NCBI GenBank assembly: GCA_003116875.1
Contig: BCKT01000001.1
Location: 1,979,486 to 2,043,485 of the forward strand
DNA from: Takashimella koratensis
Taxonomy: Eukaryota; Basidiomycota; Tremellomycetes; Trichosporonales; Tetragoniomycetaceae
Direction of reading: 5' to 3'
Length of the DNA stretch: 64,000 nt
Numbering within the stretch: position 1 is the stretch's first letter; every line of letters starts with the position of its first letter. Positions 35,001 to 46,621 of this stretch are shown here, in pieces. The notes beneath the pieces were generated by a model, which saw nothing but the letters and a program-made list of their open reading frames with translations, had not been told where the DNA came from and did not search any database. The position numbers and the translations under genes are program-made.

Positions 35001-38000
35001 CTTGAATACCGCACCAGTGATGCTTGTGTTGCATCTCGTTGCGCAGGACTGCAGGCTGTCTTCGTCTCGGCTGAGGGATATGCTTCGCCTCGTCCCACTA
35101 GTGATTGAACTCGCCACCACCCTTGGCCGCACAGAATGGCGAGACTATTGGCTCCGACTCGTCCCCACCGCAGCGGACGTAGGCACGCATACCGTCTCTT
35201 CTGGGCATGACGAGTCTGGTATGCCGGCGGATTCTTCGATATTGGACGTTTTCCCATCGCCGCCAGATATCATCCAATACCTCTCCCGACGACTTTCGCA
35301 CCGCCTTAAACCGTTCCCGTCTCCGAATAGCTTGGGGCATCCTAACGAATTTGGCGATACTCAGCCATGCGAGCGGACCACTATTGTGTGTGAACTGTAC
35401 GACAAACTGGGTGCCGGGGACGTCAGCCCGTCCACGACAGCGACGACAGCGCCAGGGGACGTAACACCGCGAGCATGGGCGACGGTGGAACGTTTCGTCG
35501 AGCGCGGATTGGGCGCCGAATGGTTGGCCGACTTGCCGCCAGGAGTGGCGTTGCCGATTCTGGAAATGCTGCGAGTGTGCCAAGCGAGACCGGATAAGAC
35601 TTGGTCAAGACAAGTGTTCAATTTGATAAATAGGGAAGATCTTGCTGCGCGTTGCCTGGGAGAAAAAGCGGTTGTCTGGGATACAAAACAAGAGGTGAGT
35701 GTACAGTGGCTGAGACTCATTTCTGGGAGGATGACTGTCATTTGCTGTTTTGTGGTTGTACACTGACAGATCTTTTTCCTTTCAGGTTGGTGGCGAGCGG
35801 CCGACTATCCGAGACATCATGATGGGCGTTGGAAACAAGGCCGCGTCCCAGCCACCCGTCTACGTTCGATTTGGGCAAGACAGGCGCGTCCAGGAAGTGG
35901 AGCGGATCATGCAGACCGAGCAAATGAGGACGCTACAGGTACATGATCCACCTGGTGCCAAGTGAGTCTCGTCTCGAAGAATTAGACCCTGTTTAAGACA
36001 AAGCATCCTTGGCTAACACGTGTGAAATCACCCAGCGACCAAGCGATCATCCAGTACCACCAGAGTGTCGTCAACACCATTGCCAACCGAACGCTGTCGA
36101 TCACTGTCGGCCAGGGCATATTCGAATACGGCACGCGTACAACAGTGATCACTGACGCTTGGAACATCCCATTAATCGAGGTCGCTGTGAAAATTGTTCC
36201 CGGCAATTCGGTTTACAAAGCGCAAATCGCGGCAGAGGCTGCCGAGTGGCCCTGTTTCCACAACGGTGTCTCTCGCGGTCTATCCATCTCGCCCGATTGT
36301 AAGGGCGTTGACTCGTCATGGATCGTCTTCAACCGACCCCAGACGTTCAACCCAGAACACGCTGGGTTCCTACTCGGTCTCGGTCTCACGGGACACTTGC
36401 GTGCTCTCCGTGGGTACCACGCGTTTCCTTACTTGGGACCTCGACACGACCTCACCTCGATCGGGCTTTTGCTTGGTCTCGGATGCTCGTTTGCCGGCAG
36501 CGAAGACACGCTGGTAACGAAGATGCTTTCGCTGCATACGCACGCTCTCCTTCCGTTGGGATCGATGGAGCTGAACGCGTCCCCGATTGTCCAGTCGACG
36601 GCGCTTGTCGGTCTTGGTCTAGTCTTCGCCGGTAGCCGAAGCCTGCGCATGGCTGAAGTTGCCCTCGCCGAAATCGGGAGGAAAGAGATGCCGGGCGTCG
36701 AAGGGTTCGGGCTTCACACCGAGGCCTACTCGTTCTCCTCAAGTATGGCTTTCGGTCTCATCATGTTGGGTCGAGGGGGATCGAACGAGGTCGATCGGAA
36801 GATGGTCGCTCAGCTCAGCCGCTGTATTCACGGCGACTTCACGGATAAGTCGATCGATTTTACCGTCACTTCGCCTGGTGCGACTCTGGCTCTGGGGCTC
36901 ATGTACCTCCGGTCCGGGAGGAAAGACGTCGCGGACGTCCTGAGCATTCCGCAGACTGCGATCGAGCTCGAAGCTGTGCGACCCGAGTTGTTGCTGATGC
37001 GGACGTTTGCGCGAGCACTTATCATGTGGGATACGGTGCGGCCATCGTCGCAGTGGTTTGAGGAACAGTTCCCACCCTTTATCCGAGCACTGCACGGGGA
37101 TCACAAACGGTCGTCGACGATGGAACTCGCTACTGAGTTGGCGTACTTCAGCATCATCGCGGGCGCATGTCTCGCCGTTGGGCTCAAGCATGCCGGTACC
37201 GCGAGCGAGGCGGCACACAATAGTCTCATGTTCTTCTTTGGGGTGCTCGGCAAGGCCGCAGCGGGCCAGTCGATGACATACGAAGGGAAGATCAGGCGGC
37301 ACGCGGCTCGACAGGCGCTGAATATCGTCACCATTGCGCTGGCAGTGACCATGTCGGGTACTGGGGAGCTTAATGTCCTCCGCCGCCTTCGTGTATCGCA
37401 TGGACAAGAAGGCGCCGGCGTGACGTACGGGTCGCACATGGCGATGCACATGGCGTTGGGTATCCTCTTCCTCGGCAGGGGGTACTTCACTCTCGGCGAC
37501 TCAGACCTCGCCATCGCAGCGATGAGTATCGCATTCTTCCCTCGTTTCGTAGCTTCACCAGCAGACAACAAAGCCTACCCCCAGGCGTTCAGGCACTTGT
37601 GGGCCCTCGCGGTCGAGCCGAGGTGTATCACTGCGCGCGATGTAGATACTCGCGAGACCGTGTACCTCCCCATCAAGCTTCATGCGAGGCAAGACGAGCA
37701 GCAAAACCTCATCTCCCCCACTCTCGTTGCGCCATTCGATACCCTTCGGTCCATCTACGTCGACAGCCCGCGATACTGGCCTGTCAGTTACGACATCTTT
37801 GATCCGAAAGATCGCGCGAGTCTCGTCCAGACGAGAACGATTTGGATCAAGCGCAAAGCAGGGTATGCAGACTACAATGTCGATCCCAAGGGGAACCGAA
37901 GTATCTTTGTCCGAGCGGGCGCAATGACGGGTTTCGATATGCACTACGACCTAGTCTCACCTGCGGAACCGTCGGGTCTCGGGGCTGCAGAGGTGCAGGA

Positions 38001-38757
38001 ACTCGTAGCGACGCATTCAAACGATTCGAATCTTGTCGCTTTGACCAATCTCTTTTCGACCGACCAGTCAACATCAACGTCCTTGAAACCCGCGCAGATC
38101 GATTCGTTTGTTCGCGCCGTGCTTCTCGAATGCCTGTCTTTAGACAAGCCCAAGATCCTCAGCGTCTACCTCGACCTCTACCTCGGGATCAGCGCCGGCG
38201 CGTCGAATGACGAAGGAGGGAGTGGAGACGGGCTCGAGCTGGTACGCAAGTCTCAGCTGAGTCTGATTCGGCAGTTCTTGTCTGTATCGGAAAAGCAGTA
38301 CACGGCTCCACCGACCCCGGGGGAGAAGCGGTTCTCGCTTCTTCGCCCGTCGTTCATTTCTGCGCTCTGGAGGAGGTCGCCTCTCCCGCCGTCTGAGGAG
38401 ACTAGGGTGAGATACTGGACCCAAGGCGCGTGGCCGACGGACTCGGAGAGTCAGCGACTCGCGGCGTTCCTCACGCGCAGGTCAGTCCCGCCGGCATCAC
38501 TGTTGGCGGCTCTGGCAGAGCGGGTACGTGAACACCGGGCTACAAGAATGTTGGAAGGGTCGGAGATGGAATCAGGGGAAGAAGGGATGAGTGCGGAAGA
38601 AGTGGAGGAACAGGTCGTGGCGATGAGAGTGAGAGATGCGGCCAGGGGGTATATGGGATCCCTCACGGCGCAGTGGGACGAGGTTGGGATAGGGGGGCAA
38701 GAGGGAGCGTGGTGGGATGCTTCATCCGTCGACGAGGCCGTTGGGGTCTGGCGATGA
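32062..38757 (+). CDS. APC1: Anaphase-promoting complex subunit 1
   Basis: Exons 32062-34019, 34104-35694, 35786-35961 and 36036-38757, about 2148 residues, normal for APC1 (Cut4/BimA/Tsg24). It is the largest scaffold of the APC/C ubiquitin ligase that drives mitotic exit in the nucleus. The N-terminal WD40-like half includes VYFPTGVDNLVHMPFVVDSV and ends in a long low-complexity Gly/Ser/Thr stretch (33300-33900), a likely phosphorylated loop. The C-terminal half has proteasome/cyclosome (PC) repeats: AGFLLGLGLTGHLRAL, HDLTSIGLLLGLGCSFAGS, STALVGLGLVFAGSRS, and later MAMHMALGILFLGRG. Intron phases all agree. It converges with the light-chain gene, leaving a 158-bp gap. Confidence 0.95.
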
Positions 38758-38915
38758 GGTGGGACGTTGGGACATTTGTAGTTGTTGCATAAATCATCGT
38801 TGCATCTCATGATTGCTGGTACATGGTCGTAAATTGAGCTGTAGGGTTGTACAAGACCCAACGTTGTAAAACGCAGGGAGGCAAGAATGGTTACGGATAC
38901 GGGCATGGAAAGCGC

Positions 38916-39839
38916 TCACACGGCGAGCTTGTCGTCTCGTTCAGGCTCGCCATCGTTGACACGCAAGACCTTGGCCCATTCGATGTAGTTGAACCTTCCT
39001 TGTCGGTCGGTATAGGGTCCCGAGAAGAGTCGATCAATCTGAAACCAAGCCCCAGTCAGCGTCTATCATGGGCTATAGGTCTAGGCTATCCCTCATCTCG
39101 CTCCAGCCCAATGACCCACCTCGTCCTCGCCCATTCCGATATCGATCAAATGTCTGCGCATCTCCTTGACGTCCACCCATCCTTTATCGCCATCATCAAA
39201 GCACGCAAAAGCCTCGAGGAGGTCGTGTTCCGGGTCCAGCTCGAGGAGGTGTTCACCCATCATCGTGAGGAATTGGGTAAAGTTGACGCTACGCGCGCCT
39301 GTGGATGGGTCCGTCGAGGAGAGGCCACCGCCCGGGGCAGAGGACAGGAGGGAGTCGAGGAGCTTGGGGGTAGGTGTTTGGCCTGAATCAGGGTTAGCCG
39401 CGCACTTGTGAAAGATTGATGGACCGTGAGATGGCAGTGACCAGCACCGTAGAGTTCATCAAGGAAGGGAGAAGAAGGATAGAAGGATATTGATACGTCA
39501 TGACCCCGCCGTACCCAATCCTTTCGACCTGAAACCAAGAAAATCCACTCACCAAGGTTCGACAACATGGTCTTGAGGTCCGCCTCAGTCACTCTCCCAT
39601 CTCCATCTTGGTCAATCATCGTGAAAGCCTCTTTAAACTGCTTAACCTGCTGCGGGGTGAACATGGTGAACGCGCCTCCTGATGCCTCGCGAGGGTGGTG
39701 TCCGCCCTTGACGCCAGGCGGGAGACCGCGTCCGAGCGACGCGGTTTTCGACTGCGGATAGGTAGAGAGAGTAAGGCGTCAGCAGTTTCGTGGCGGATCC
39801 GTTTGAAGGAGAAGCGAGGGGAAGAAGGAGACTGACCAT
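38916..39839 (-). CDS. Myosin II regulatory light chain (EF-hand)
   Basis: Exons on the minus strand 39839-39837, 39751-39553, 39382-39120 and 39038-38916, 195 residues. It binds the IQ region of a myosin II heavy chain in the cytokinetic ring. Evidence: GGAFTMFTPQQVKQFKEAFT followed by the intact EF-hand loop DQDGDGRVTEAD, then MLSNLGQTPTPKLLDSLLSS; the later LLEAFACFDDGDKGWVDVKE and FNYIEWAKVLR are degenerate EF-hands, as usual for regulatory chains. The basic Ser/Thr N-terminus (SKTASLGRG) fits a kinase target. The first exon is just the ATG, with a GTCAGT donor straight after it. Intron 2 (170 nt) contains an in-frame open stretch that I excluded because skipping it restores the conserved NLGQTP block. 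Confidence 0.88.
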
Positions 39840-40093
39840 GGTTGGGAGTGAGATGGGAGGAGGTTGGGTGGTTGTTGCAGTTGTCAATCTGGCTGAAACG
39901 CGCATTGTTGACAAGTCGAGGCGAGGTGTGCCAGGAAGCAAGTCTGAGCAGAGGGACAGCGATTAGTACATCCCAACTATTGGCTTAGTGAAGTCACCGA
40001 TGTTACTCTGCGTCACAACTGCCTTAACTCCGGATGCGCTAACTCCGTCATAACGTGCACCGGCTATTCAATGGCGATGAATGGAATGTGTGT

Positions 40094-40129
<36 letters not shown>

Positions 40130-40247
40130 CGTTGGGTGGCAACCAAAGCACAACCCTCTTGTTGACTCCCTTCCCACTCCATTCATCCCACACCATACCA
40201 TTCCACATCTCACAACTGCTCATACTTTCCCACTCCCAATACCTAGC
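39840..40247. other. Divergent promoter region of light-chain and CBS genes
   Basis: This 408-bp region between divergently transcribed genes carries the (TG)n tract listed separately. It shows no further recognisable site. Confidence 0.5.
40087..40128. repeat. (TG)n microsatellite
   Basis: About 42 bp of alternating TG with one interruption (tgggtg), 120 bp upstream of the CBS start. Alternating purine-pyrimidine tracts of this kind can adopt Z-DNA and are length-variable. Confidence 0.9.
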
Positions 40248-42185
40248 ATGACCACCGAGGCCGATACGACTCACCACTGGAGCGGCGTGCTTCCTTCTGC
40301 TCTTGACGCGATCGGGCATACCCCACTCATTCGCTTGGACCGGATCGCTAAACTACACGGAATTCAATGCAACCTTTGTGAGTCATGCGTCATGTCTTCT
40401 GCCCACCGCCCCGACGTAACTCTTCACCCTCTTCATCCGACTACTTGGTTTGATACTGCCTGCGCTGACACCGCTCGCTGCCAGTGGCCAAATGCGAGTT
40501 CTTCTCCGCCGGCGGCTCGATCAAAGACCGGATCGCCAAGGTGAGCACGTGCCAGGACAGCGGGTGCGTCGGGAAGCGCAAGCTGACCCAGGACTCCAGC
40601 GCATGGTCGAGAAGGCAGAGGAGGAAGGCGTCTTGATCCCCGGGAAGAGCGTTGTGATTGAGCCAACCAGTATGTTTATGGGTATCGAATGACAGTAAAC
40701 ATCTGCTAACGCGTTTTCTAGGCGGGAACACAGGTAGGTGTGGAACGACCATGCAGTGCTCATTCTAGGTATCGGACTGGCCCTTGCATGCGCTCTCAAG
40801 GGATATCAGTGAGTCTTGTCATCTCCATAAAGAAGATCGGTGAGCTGATCCATTCAATCAGATGTATCATTACGCTTCCAGCCAAGATGAGCCTTGAGAA
40901 GGAGGTCATGCTTCGAGCCCTTGGTGCTGAGATCGTACGAACACCGTAAGTCCGCTGATTGCTTTCATGAAGCATTGAGCTGACCGAAAAACAGGACGGA
41001 AGCAGCGTGAGTTGTGGCCTTGATCCATTGCAGAGCTCGCTCGCTAACGACTTGACAGGTTCGATAGCCCAGAAAGTCATATAGGTTAGTTTCGCTCTTC
41101 TCACTGTTGACAGCAGCTGATAATTCAACTCAGGTATTGCGAGGAAGCTGCAAGCGTCTATCCCACATGCTGTAATCCTTGACCAATACTCGAACCCCAA
41201 CAATCCCCTTGCCCACTACTACAGCACTTTTGGGGAAATCATGGTGCGTCACTTAAGTTCCTATCATCTCCGGAGTTCTCGCTAACCTGCCTTCCCTTGT
41301 GCCTCCCCTGTTCCTTCCTCGTCTTGGCTACCTTTGCTCCACCAGTACGCCCTACGAACCTCCAACTTGCGGCGCAAGGACATCGCCGTCCTGGTCGCTG
41401 GAACCGGGACGGGCGGGACGATCTCAGGCTTGGCTCGAGCCCTGCGTGATGCGGAGAAGGAAGAAGGGATCGCGCGGGCGACAATCGTAGCGGCGGATCC
41501 AGTGGGGTCGATCTTGGGAGGTGGCGAGCCGGGCAACTACCAGGTCGAGGGGATTGGCTATGTAGGTTGACACTGAATAGGAGCGGTCGGTGATCGGGAT
41601 CGTGGTGGTCATGGCCGAGTGGACAGTGAGATGAGCTGACGATGCGTAGGATTTCTTCCCAGAAGTACTGGACATGGCGCCAGGACTCATCGACGAATGG
41701 ATCAAGACCACCGATGACGAGTCATTCCCACTCACCAAGCAGATCATGTGGGTCTCAGTTTCTTATTGATATTCCCAGTAAGCTGATACTACTACCCTTT
41801 CAGTCGTTCCGAGGGCCTATTTGTCGGCGGTTCATCCGGTTCCGCACTCTCCGCATGCCTTCGATATCTGAAATCCCCTCGTGGCTCTTCCGTCGCCTCT
41901 GACCCCAACGCCAACGTCGTCGTCATCCTCCCTGACGGAGTGAGGAACTACATGTCCAAGCCGTGGTTCCTCGACTCCGGCTCTTCAGTGGGCGGTGAGG
42001 AACAAGTCGCTGCCGAGGCGCAACTGAGAGGGACTATCGAGGCGGTCTTGGGTAGACCAATGGGGCAGCCAAATCCCATAAAGAAGGATGAGGTGGAAGA
42101 GGTGGACAAGAAGACGAAGAAGTTGTCGGTGGAAGTACCGACACTTCCGATTGGACTGTACAACCCCGTCGCCTTGAGTGCGTGA
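40248..42185 (+). CDS. CYS4: Cystathionine beta-synthase, catalytic core only
   Basis: Twelve exons: 40248-40377, 40485-40540, 40600-40669, 40722-40733, 40769-40808, 40862-40945, 40995-41006, 41059-41084, 41134-41243, 41346-41561, 41650-41747, 41804-42185; 411 residues. It is a fold-type II PLP enzyme that joins serine and homocysteine in transsulfuration, in the cytosol. Evidence: [21 protein letters not shown] with the PLP lysine; the substrate loop [26 protein letters not shown], the phosphate-binding loop; [25 protein letters not shown]. Exons 4 and 7 are only 12 nt each; exon 4 (SGNTG) is essential to the active site. After the core there is only a charged tail of about 60 residues and no CBS-domain pair, unlike the 507-residue yeast enzyme. 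A cysteine synthase-like role is less likely given the close match to CBS cores. Confidence 0.9.
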
Positions 42186-42495
42186 GTGCTTGAGTGGGGT
42201 GGTGGTTACGCAGATGTTGGGGGAAAGTGTACGTTATACCGTTGGGTGTGGACAAGATGGCGGACTCAAGGAGGTTGGAGAAGACGGAGGAGGAAGTGAC
42301 GACAAAATGAGATTGCATAACTATTGGTGTTGTCTGTACAATACTGTAACTGCGTCAGTACGTCTGTACAAGGTGTACAATCATGTCATGTTCATCCATG
42401 CCCTCGAGTCCTCGGTTGACACCCAAACGACGCCAGGCTGGCTGTCTTGGAGGATAGAGAGACAACATCGTGAATTGAAACAAAAGGGTGCGGGT
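42186..42495. other. 3' intergenic region between convergent CBS and GNL1-type genes
   Basis: About 310 bp between two convergent stop codons. It contains a small repeat of gtctgtacaa (near 42329 and 42363). No gene is seen. Confidence 0.5.
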
Positions 42496-45001
42496 TCACT
42501 CGTCATCCTCTCCCTCTTCCTCTTCCTCAACATCCTCTTCTTCTTCTTCATCGTCGTCTGCGCCATCAAGAGCATCAAAGAAACTCTTTGCGTTCTGTCG
42601 AGCAAACCCATCGTCTTCATCTTGCTCCTCATCTTCCTCCTCTTCATCCTCGTCTCCCACCTCTTCATCATCATCCTCGCCATCTTCCTCCTCGTCCTCA
42701 ACATGTCGTTCAGCCCTGTCCCGTTCGGCATTTACATCCGACCCTTCTTTCGCACCGAGGAAAATCCCCCGTCCGGTTCGGCTAGGATCGTCGATTGGCC
42801 AGAAGCCCCATCGGACTCGGCCGTCGGCGAGGGCACGCATCACTGGGCGTATCAGCACTCAACGAGGGTGGGAAAGAGGAGAGGTATGCTCTTGAACCGT
42901 GGAAAAGGGGAGAGTGTATGTGTTGGGAGGTTTGTCAAAAGGGAAAGAGGACTCACAGCTATCTGCTGCGCGGGTGGTGTCGGGGCGTCCAGACTGGGCT
43001 GTCACTAAAGTGCTGTCAGCAAGGTCTCAAATCAGGAAACAGAGGGCGAACAAGTATCTCTACCAAACTCACTGCACCCTCTATCCTCTGCTCGCGACTC
43101 CAACATCCCACCTGCCGTCCACTCCACGATCGGCTCGACGGGCTTCTCCTCCTTCTTCGCTTCCTCCACCATCTCATCAAGTGCCTTCTCTGACTCTGGT
43201 TGCTGTTCAGGTGGAGGCGGCGCATCTTTGGGTTTCCGCCACGTTCGTTTCGAAGCCCAAGGATCGACTTCGATCTGTTTAGGTGGTGGAGGTGGGATAT
43301 GGAAGATTTCTTCAATCGGCATATGACGAGCGGCGAAGTGGACGCAGGCCATGAGTGAGGCGATCTGGGAGATTTGAATGACTAGGGTGAAGGTAGGAGG
43401 TGTCAGTATTGTGTGATGGGGAAGGGAGAGGTCTGGGCAGACAGAGGATGGAAGGATTGGGGAAAGGAAACTCACTACCTGCGAGAGTTTGGAGTTCCAT
43501 GGGTACAAGGCTGGGACAGACGAGACCGGGACAGTCGACAATCTTCACTTCGCGTTTACTACCCCAGAAGATTGTTTGAAAATGTTTGGTCTGATCCATA
43601 GTCAGCGTCACCCAATGTTTCAAAACGAGAGGGCAGCTCTACTCACTTTACCTGGTGTGCGTGAAGCACGGACTTTGGTAGTCCCAATCAGGGCATTGAT
43701 TAACGACGACTTGCCCACATTCGGCTGTCCGACTAGCCCAATCGTCAACGCGTCTTCAGGGCTACCGGTTTCCCCTTGCCCATTGACCGCTTCGTGGTCC
43801 GGGCCGAGCGACGCCCAGTCGACGGTCTCTCGGGCACTGGGCTGCCATTGAGCGAGCTTGGAAGGGTCGGAGTGGGCCCAGGTGGGGGGTTGGAGGAGAC
43901 GAGCGTGCGCGCGTTGGATGGCGGCCATGAGCTCGGCTCGCGAGGTGTCTGGTATCAAAGGTTTGTGGCGACCTGTAAAAGTCAGCAAAAGCCTGAGTAG
44001 TTACACTTCTCGCGGGCCCGACATGCCCACATAGATACGTGAGGCTCAGTTATCTTGAAGACTCACCAGCTTCAAGCAACTCTTCGTCATAACTCGTAAC
44101 CGCAACGACGTCCACCTCCCCTCTCTCAGGGCTATCCTTGTCCTTTTCGTCATTGACGCTCCACCACTCCTTGACCCAGTCTTTCCACATGGCCAGTGCG
44201 CGCGGATCGACGAGGTCCGACTTGGTCAGTGCGAGGACCACCTCTTTGCGAGACCGCTTGAGGTACGAGCGGAGCGAAGGTGGAGCGTGGAGTGGAGGGC
44301 AGCGAGAATCGAGCAGGAGGATGACGATGGATGCGGATTCGACGACTCGCCAGCTGCATAGGAGGTTAGTGCCTTTAGCCAAGTTCTGGGGAATCAAAGA
44401 TAGAAGGAAGAGAGAAGAAAGAAGAAGGATAATGGTCGACTCACAGCTGACGCCAGACTTCGAGATTCGTCTCGAACCAGCTCGGGCTGCGGGGGATAAC
44501 GGCCTTGCCTTTTGGTTGCTCCTCTGATGGGCCGGCGATCTCTGCCGCTCCCTCGTTCATCCAATCCTGCATGACCTGGCTCGTCGCATCGAGCCACTTC
44601 CTGAACACTCCTTCCTCGTTCCTCTCCACTTCCTTCTTCGTCGCATCCTTCCTAAACTTCGGCCTAACTGGACAACTGAGTCCATTCACCTCTGGCCTCG
44701 TGAGGAAGTCGAGTGGGAAGACGGCGGACGACGAAGGAAGTGGACGAGTGAGGACATCGTTGTACGCTGCGAGCCGGGTGGTCTCCGCGTAGTCTGAGGG
44801 AAGAGCAACAACGAATCGAGATTCAAGAGCTCGGAAGGAATCGCCCCGAGCTTGGTCGGATCGCGCAGATCGTAGAACCGCTTTGGCTTTGGCGAATTCT
44901 TTAGCGGCATCGGTTTGTTCAACGTCTCCGCGCTTCACAGCGCGCGCGTTGAGGATCGCATCTCGTTTCTTCTTGTGTGAGTTGGGGACACGGCGAGGCA
45001 T
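42496..45001 (-). CDS. Circularly permuted GTPase, GNL1 type
   Basis: Minus-strand exons 45001-44445, 44353-44067, 43972-43647, 43590-43479, 43381-43073, 43004-42957 and 42842-42496, 661 residues. It belongs to the YlqF/YawG family with G-motif order G4-G5-G1-G2-G3: ALTKSDLVD (G4), VAVTSYDE (G5), GLVGQPNVGKSSLINALIG (G1), TPGKTKHFQTIF (G2), VDCPGLVCPS (G3). The N-terminus MPRRVPNSHKKKR is the basic GNL1-like leader, a probable nucleolar signal. After the GTPase come MLESRAEDRGCMTAQSGRPD and [15 protein letters not shown], matching the GNL1 C-terminal domain. The last 65 residues are almost all Asp/Glu. A role in ribosomal subunit assembly is inferred from the family. It diverges from the OHCU gene with a 494-bp shared promoter. 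Confidence 0.9.
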
Positions 45002-45495
45002 GGTGGAGTGATTTGTGTCTGACTTGGGTGGGTGGTTTGTGTAGTGTGTGTGTAGGTGAAGAAGGGGGGCAAGTACTGCTCGCTCGGTGTGGGGTGGAGT
45101 GTTGTTGGAAAGGAGGGGTATGATAGAATTGGTGATGGGGCTTTATATGGCCAGTTGTCGGTCCCGGACCAGCTGTGCGAGTCGAGTCTGTATACTTTAG
45201 TCGCTACCTGTCTCGCTTTCGGTGCTGGTCCTGTCGTATCGGGTGGGCAGGCGGAGTGGTGCGTGAGGACGAGGGAGTGAGTGACAGACTCGAAATCGGG
45301 AAAACCGAGAGCCAGAGTGACGACGAGCTAAAATCGCACTTCGGATCCGAACATCGAGAAATCCCTGGCGGGCTTATCTGGGAGTCGGTTGGTGCGGATC
45401 TCGCCTGGCTGTCCCAACCATCCACAACCACCACCACCACCACCTCATTGACTTTAGACTTCCACTCGGACCCGCTCCTTTCCTCTCATAGCACC
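45002..45495. promoter_or_regulatory. Shared promoter region of GNL1-type GTPase and OHCU decarboxylase genes
   Basis: A 494-bp divergent region. The OHCU side has a (CCA)n/(ACC)n run near 45425-45448; the GTPase side is TG-rich. No specific site was identified and no gene is seen. Confidence 0.45.
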
Positions 45496-46272
45496 ATGTC
45501 CGCCCCCCTCCTCGCTCTTGAAGACTGCAATCAAGCAGACGGTCTTACCTCTCTCCTCTCTACTTTATTCGAGCCCTCTCCCGTCCTTCGTGACCTCCTC
45601 GTCCCCTCCGTTCTCCTTCGCCTCACCGCCCGCAGCCCCGCCTCCACCCCGAAAAGCTACCACGAACTCGTCGATATCTGCGCAGACGTTGCAAAGGGGT
45701 GGACGTGGGAGCAAAAAGCGGATTTCTTGAGTGGACACCCGATGATTGGAGAGGTTAACAATTTGTCGGCTTTGAGTGGTAAGGAACAAGGTGGTGCTAC
45801 ACCAAAGGTGGTCCTCGATCGGTGAGTAGGTATGGACAGTCAACGGCTTCAGTGTTACTATCCGCGATCATCACGAGTCTGGGATTTCAAAGTTTCATCG
45901 ATACTTCAGACTTCTTCCAGTCACGCAGAAACACTCAGACCAGCTAACCACCTCAACCCCTCCTCCCACCTCAGCCTGGCATACCTCAACGACCTCTACT
46001 GCACCCTCTTCCCGGGTCTTCGCTTCATCACATTTGTCAACGGCCGTTCTCGAGCCCAAATCATCCCCGAATTCGAAACCACCTGTGGCCTACCCGTCTC
46101 GCCTCAGCCTTTGCCTGACGATTTTCCAGTCGACCAGCCCCCGATCGAAACCGTCAAAGAGAAGTTACTCCGACCTGCCGAGTCTGAGGCTTGGTGTGTA
46201 GAGTGCGAGAGGGGTATGGCGGATGTTTGGGCAATCGCCAAGGCTAGGTTGACAGGCATGGGTTTGCAATGA
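45496..46272 (+). CDS. 2-oxo-4-hydroxy-4-carboxy-5-ureidoimidazoline (OHCU) decarboxylase
   Basis: Two exons, 45496-45821 and 45975-46272, 207 residues. It catalyses the last step from urate to S-allantoin, decarboxylating OHCU after urate oxidase and HIU hydrolase. Evidence: a helical N-terminus (TLFEPSPVLRDLLVPSVL), KSYHELVDIC, FLSGHPMIGE, which carries the family's catalytic histidine (usual form AHP..G), and after the intron LAYLNDLYCTLFPGLRFITF followed by VNGRSRAQIIPEFE. No C-terminal peroxisomal SKL-type signal is seen (it ends TGMGLQ), so a cytosolic location is possible. The 153-nt intron splits a codon; phase agrees. Confidence 0.9.
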
Positions 46273-46621
46273 TTGAGCAGGTCACCAGGCGAGTAGATAC
46301 AGGGAGTGGTGGGGTTGAGGATGGAGACCGACCACATCGGACTTTGCTTCGGGGTTGTTTTCTTGTACGACTAGATGCGATCCTAAACTTCAATCACAAA
46401 CCCAACTACTCCATGAGAACAAAAGATCATGCAGAGCAGAAATGGATAAAACGAAAAAAGTTGAAGAGATGGGTATATATTACACTACGACACTACGCCT
46501 ACAGCGTACATGTCAATCATAGACGAAAGCCATACGCCTACAATCGCGTCCTACAGTCGCGTCAACCACCCACTGACGGACTCCGACAACCCCTTCTCCC
46601 AACCATCTACACCAACTTCAC
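46273..46621. other. 3' intergenic region between convergent OHCU and NOP56 genes
   Basis: About 350 bp between convergent stops, AT-rich in its centre. No gene or repeat was noted. Confidence 0.5.

Noticed and set aside
39383..39552. Extra coding exon in the light-chain gene
   Set aside because: The frame is open through it, but skipping it gives the conserved SNLGQTPTPKLL, and its own peptide does not match light chains.
42178..43008. Plus-strand frame with long Leu/Ile/Phe runs that looks like membrane spans
   Set aside because: It is the antisense of the Asp/Glu-rich tail of the GNL1-type GTPase; acidic runs read as hydrophobic runs on the other strand.
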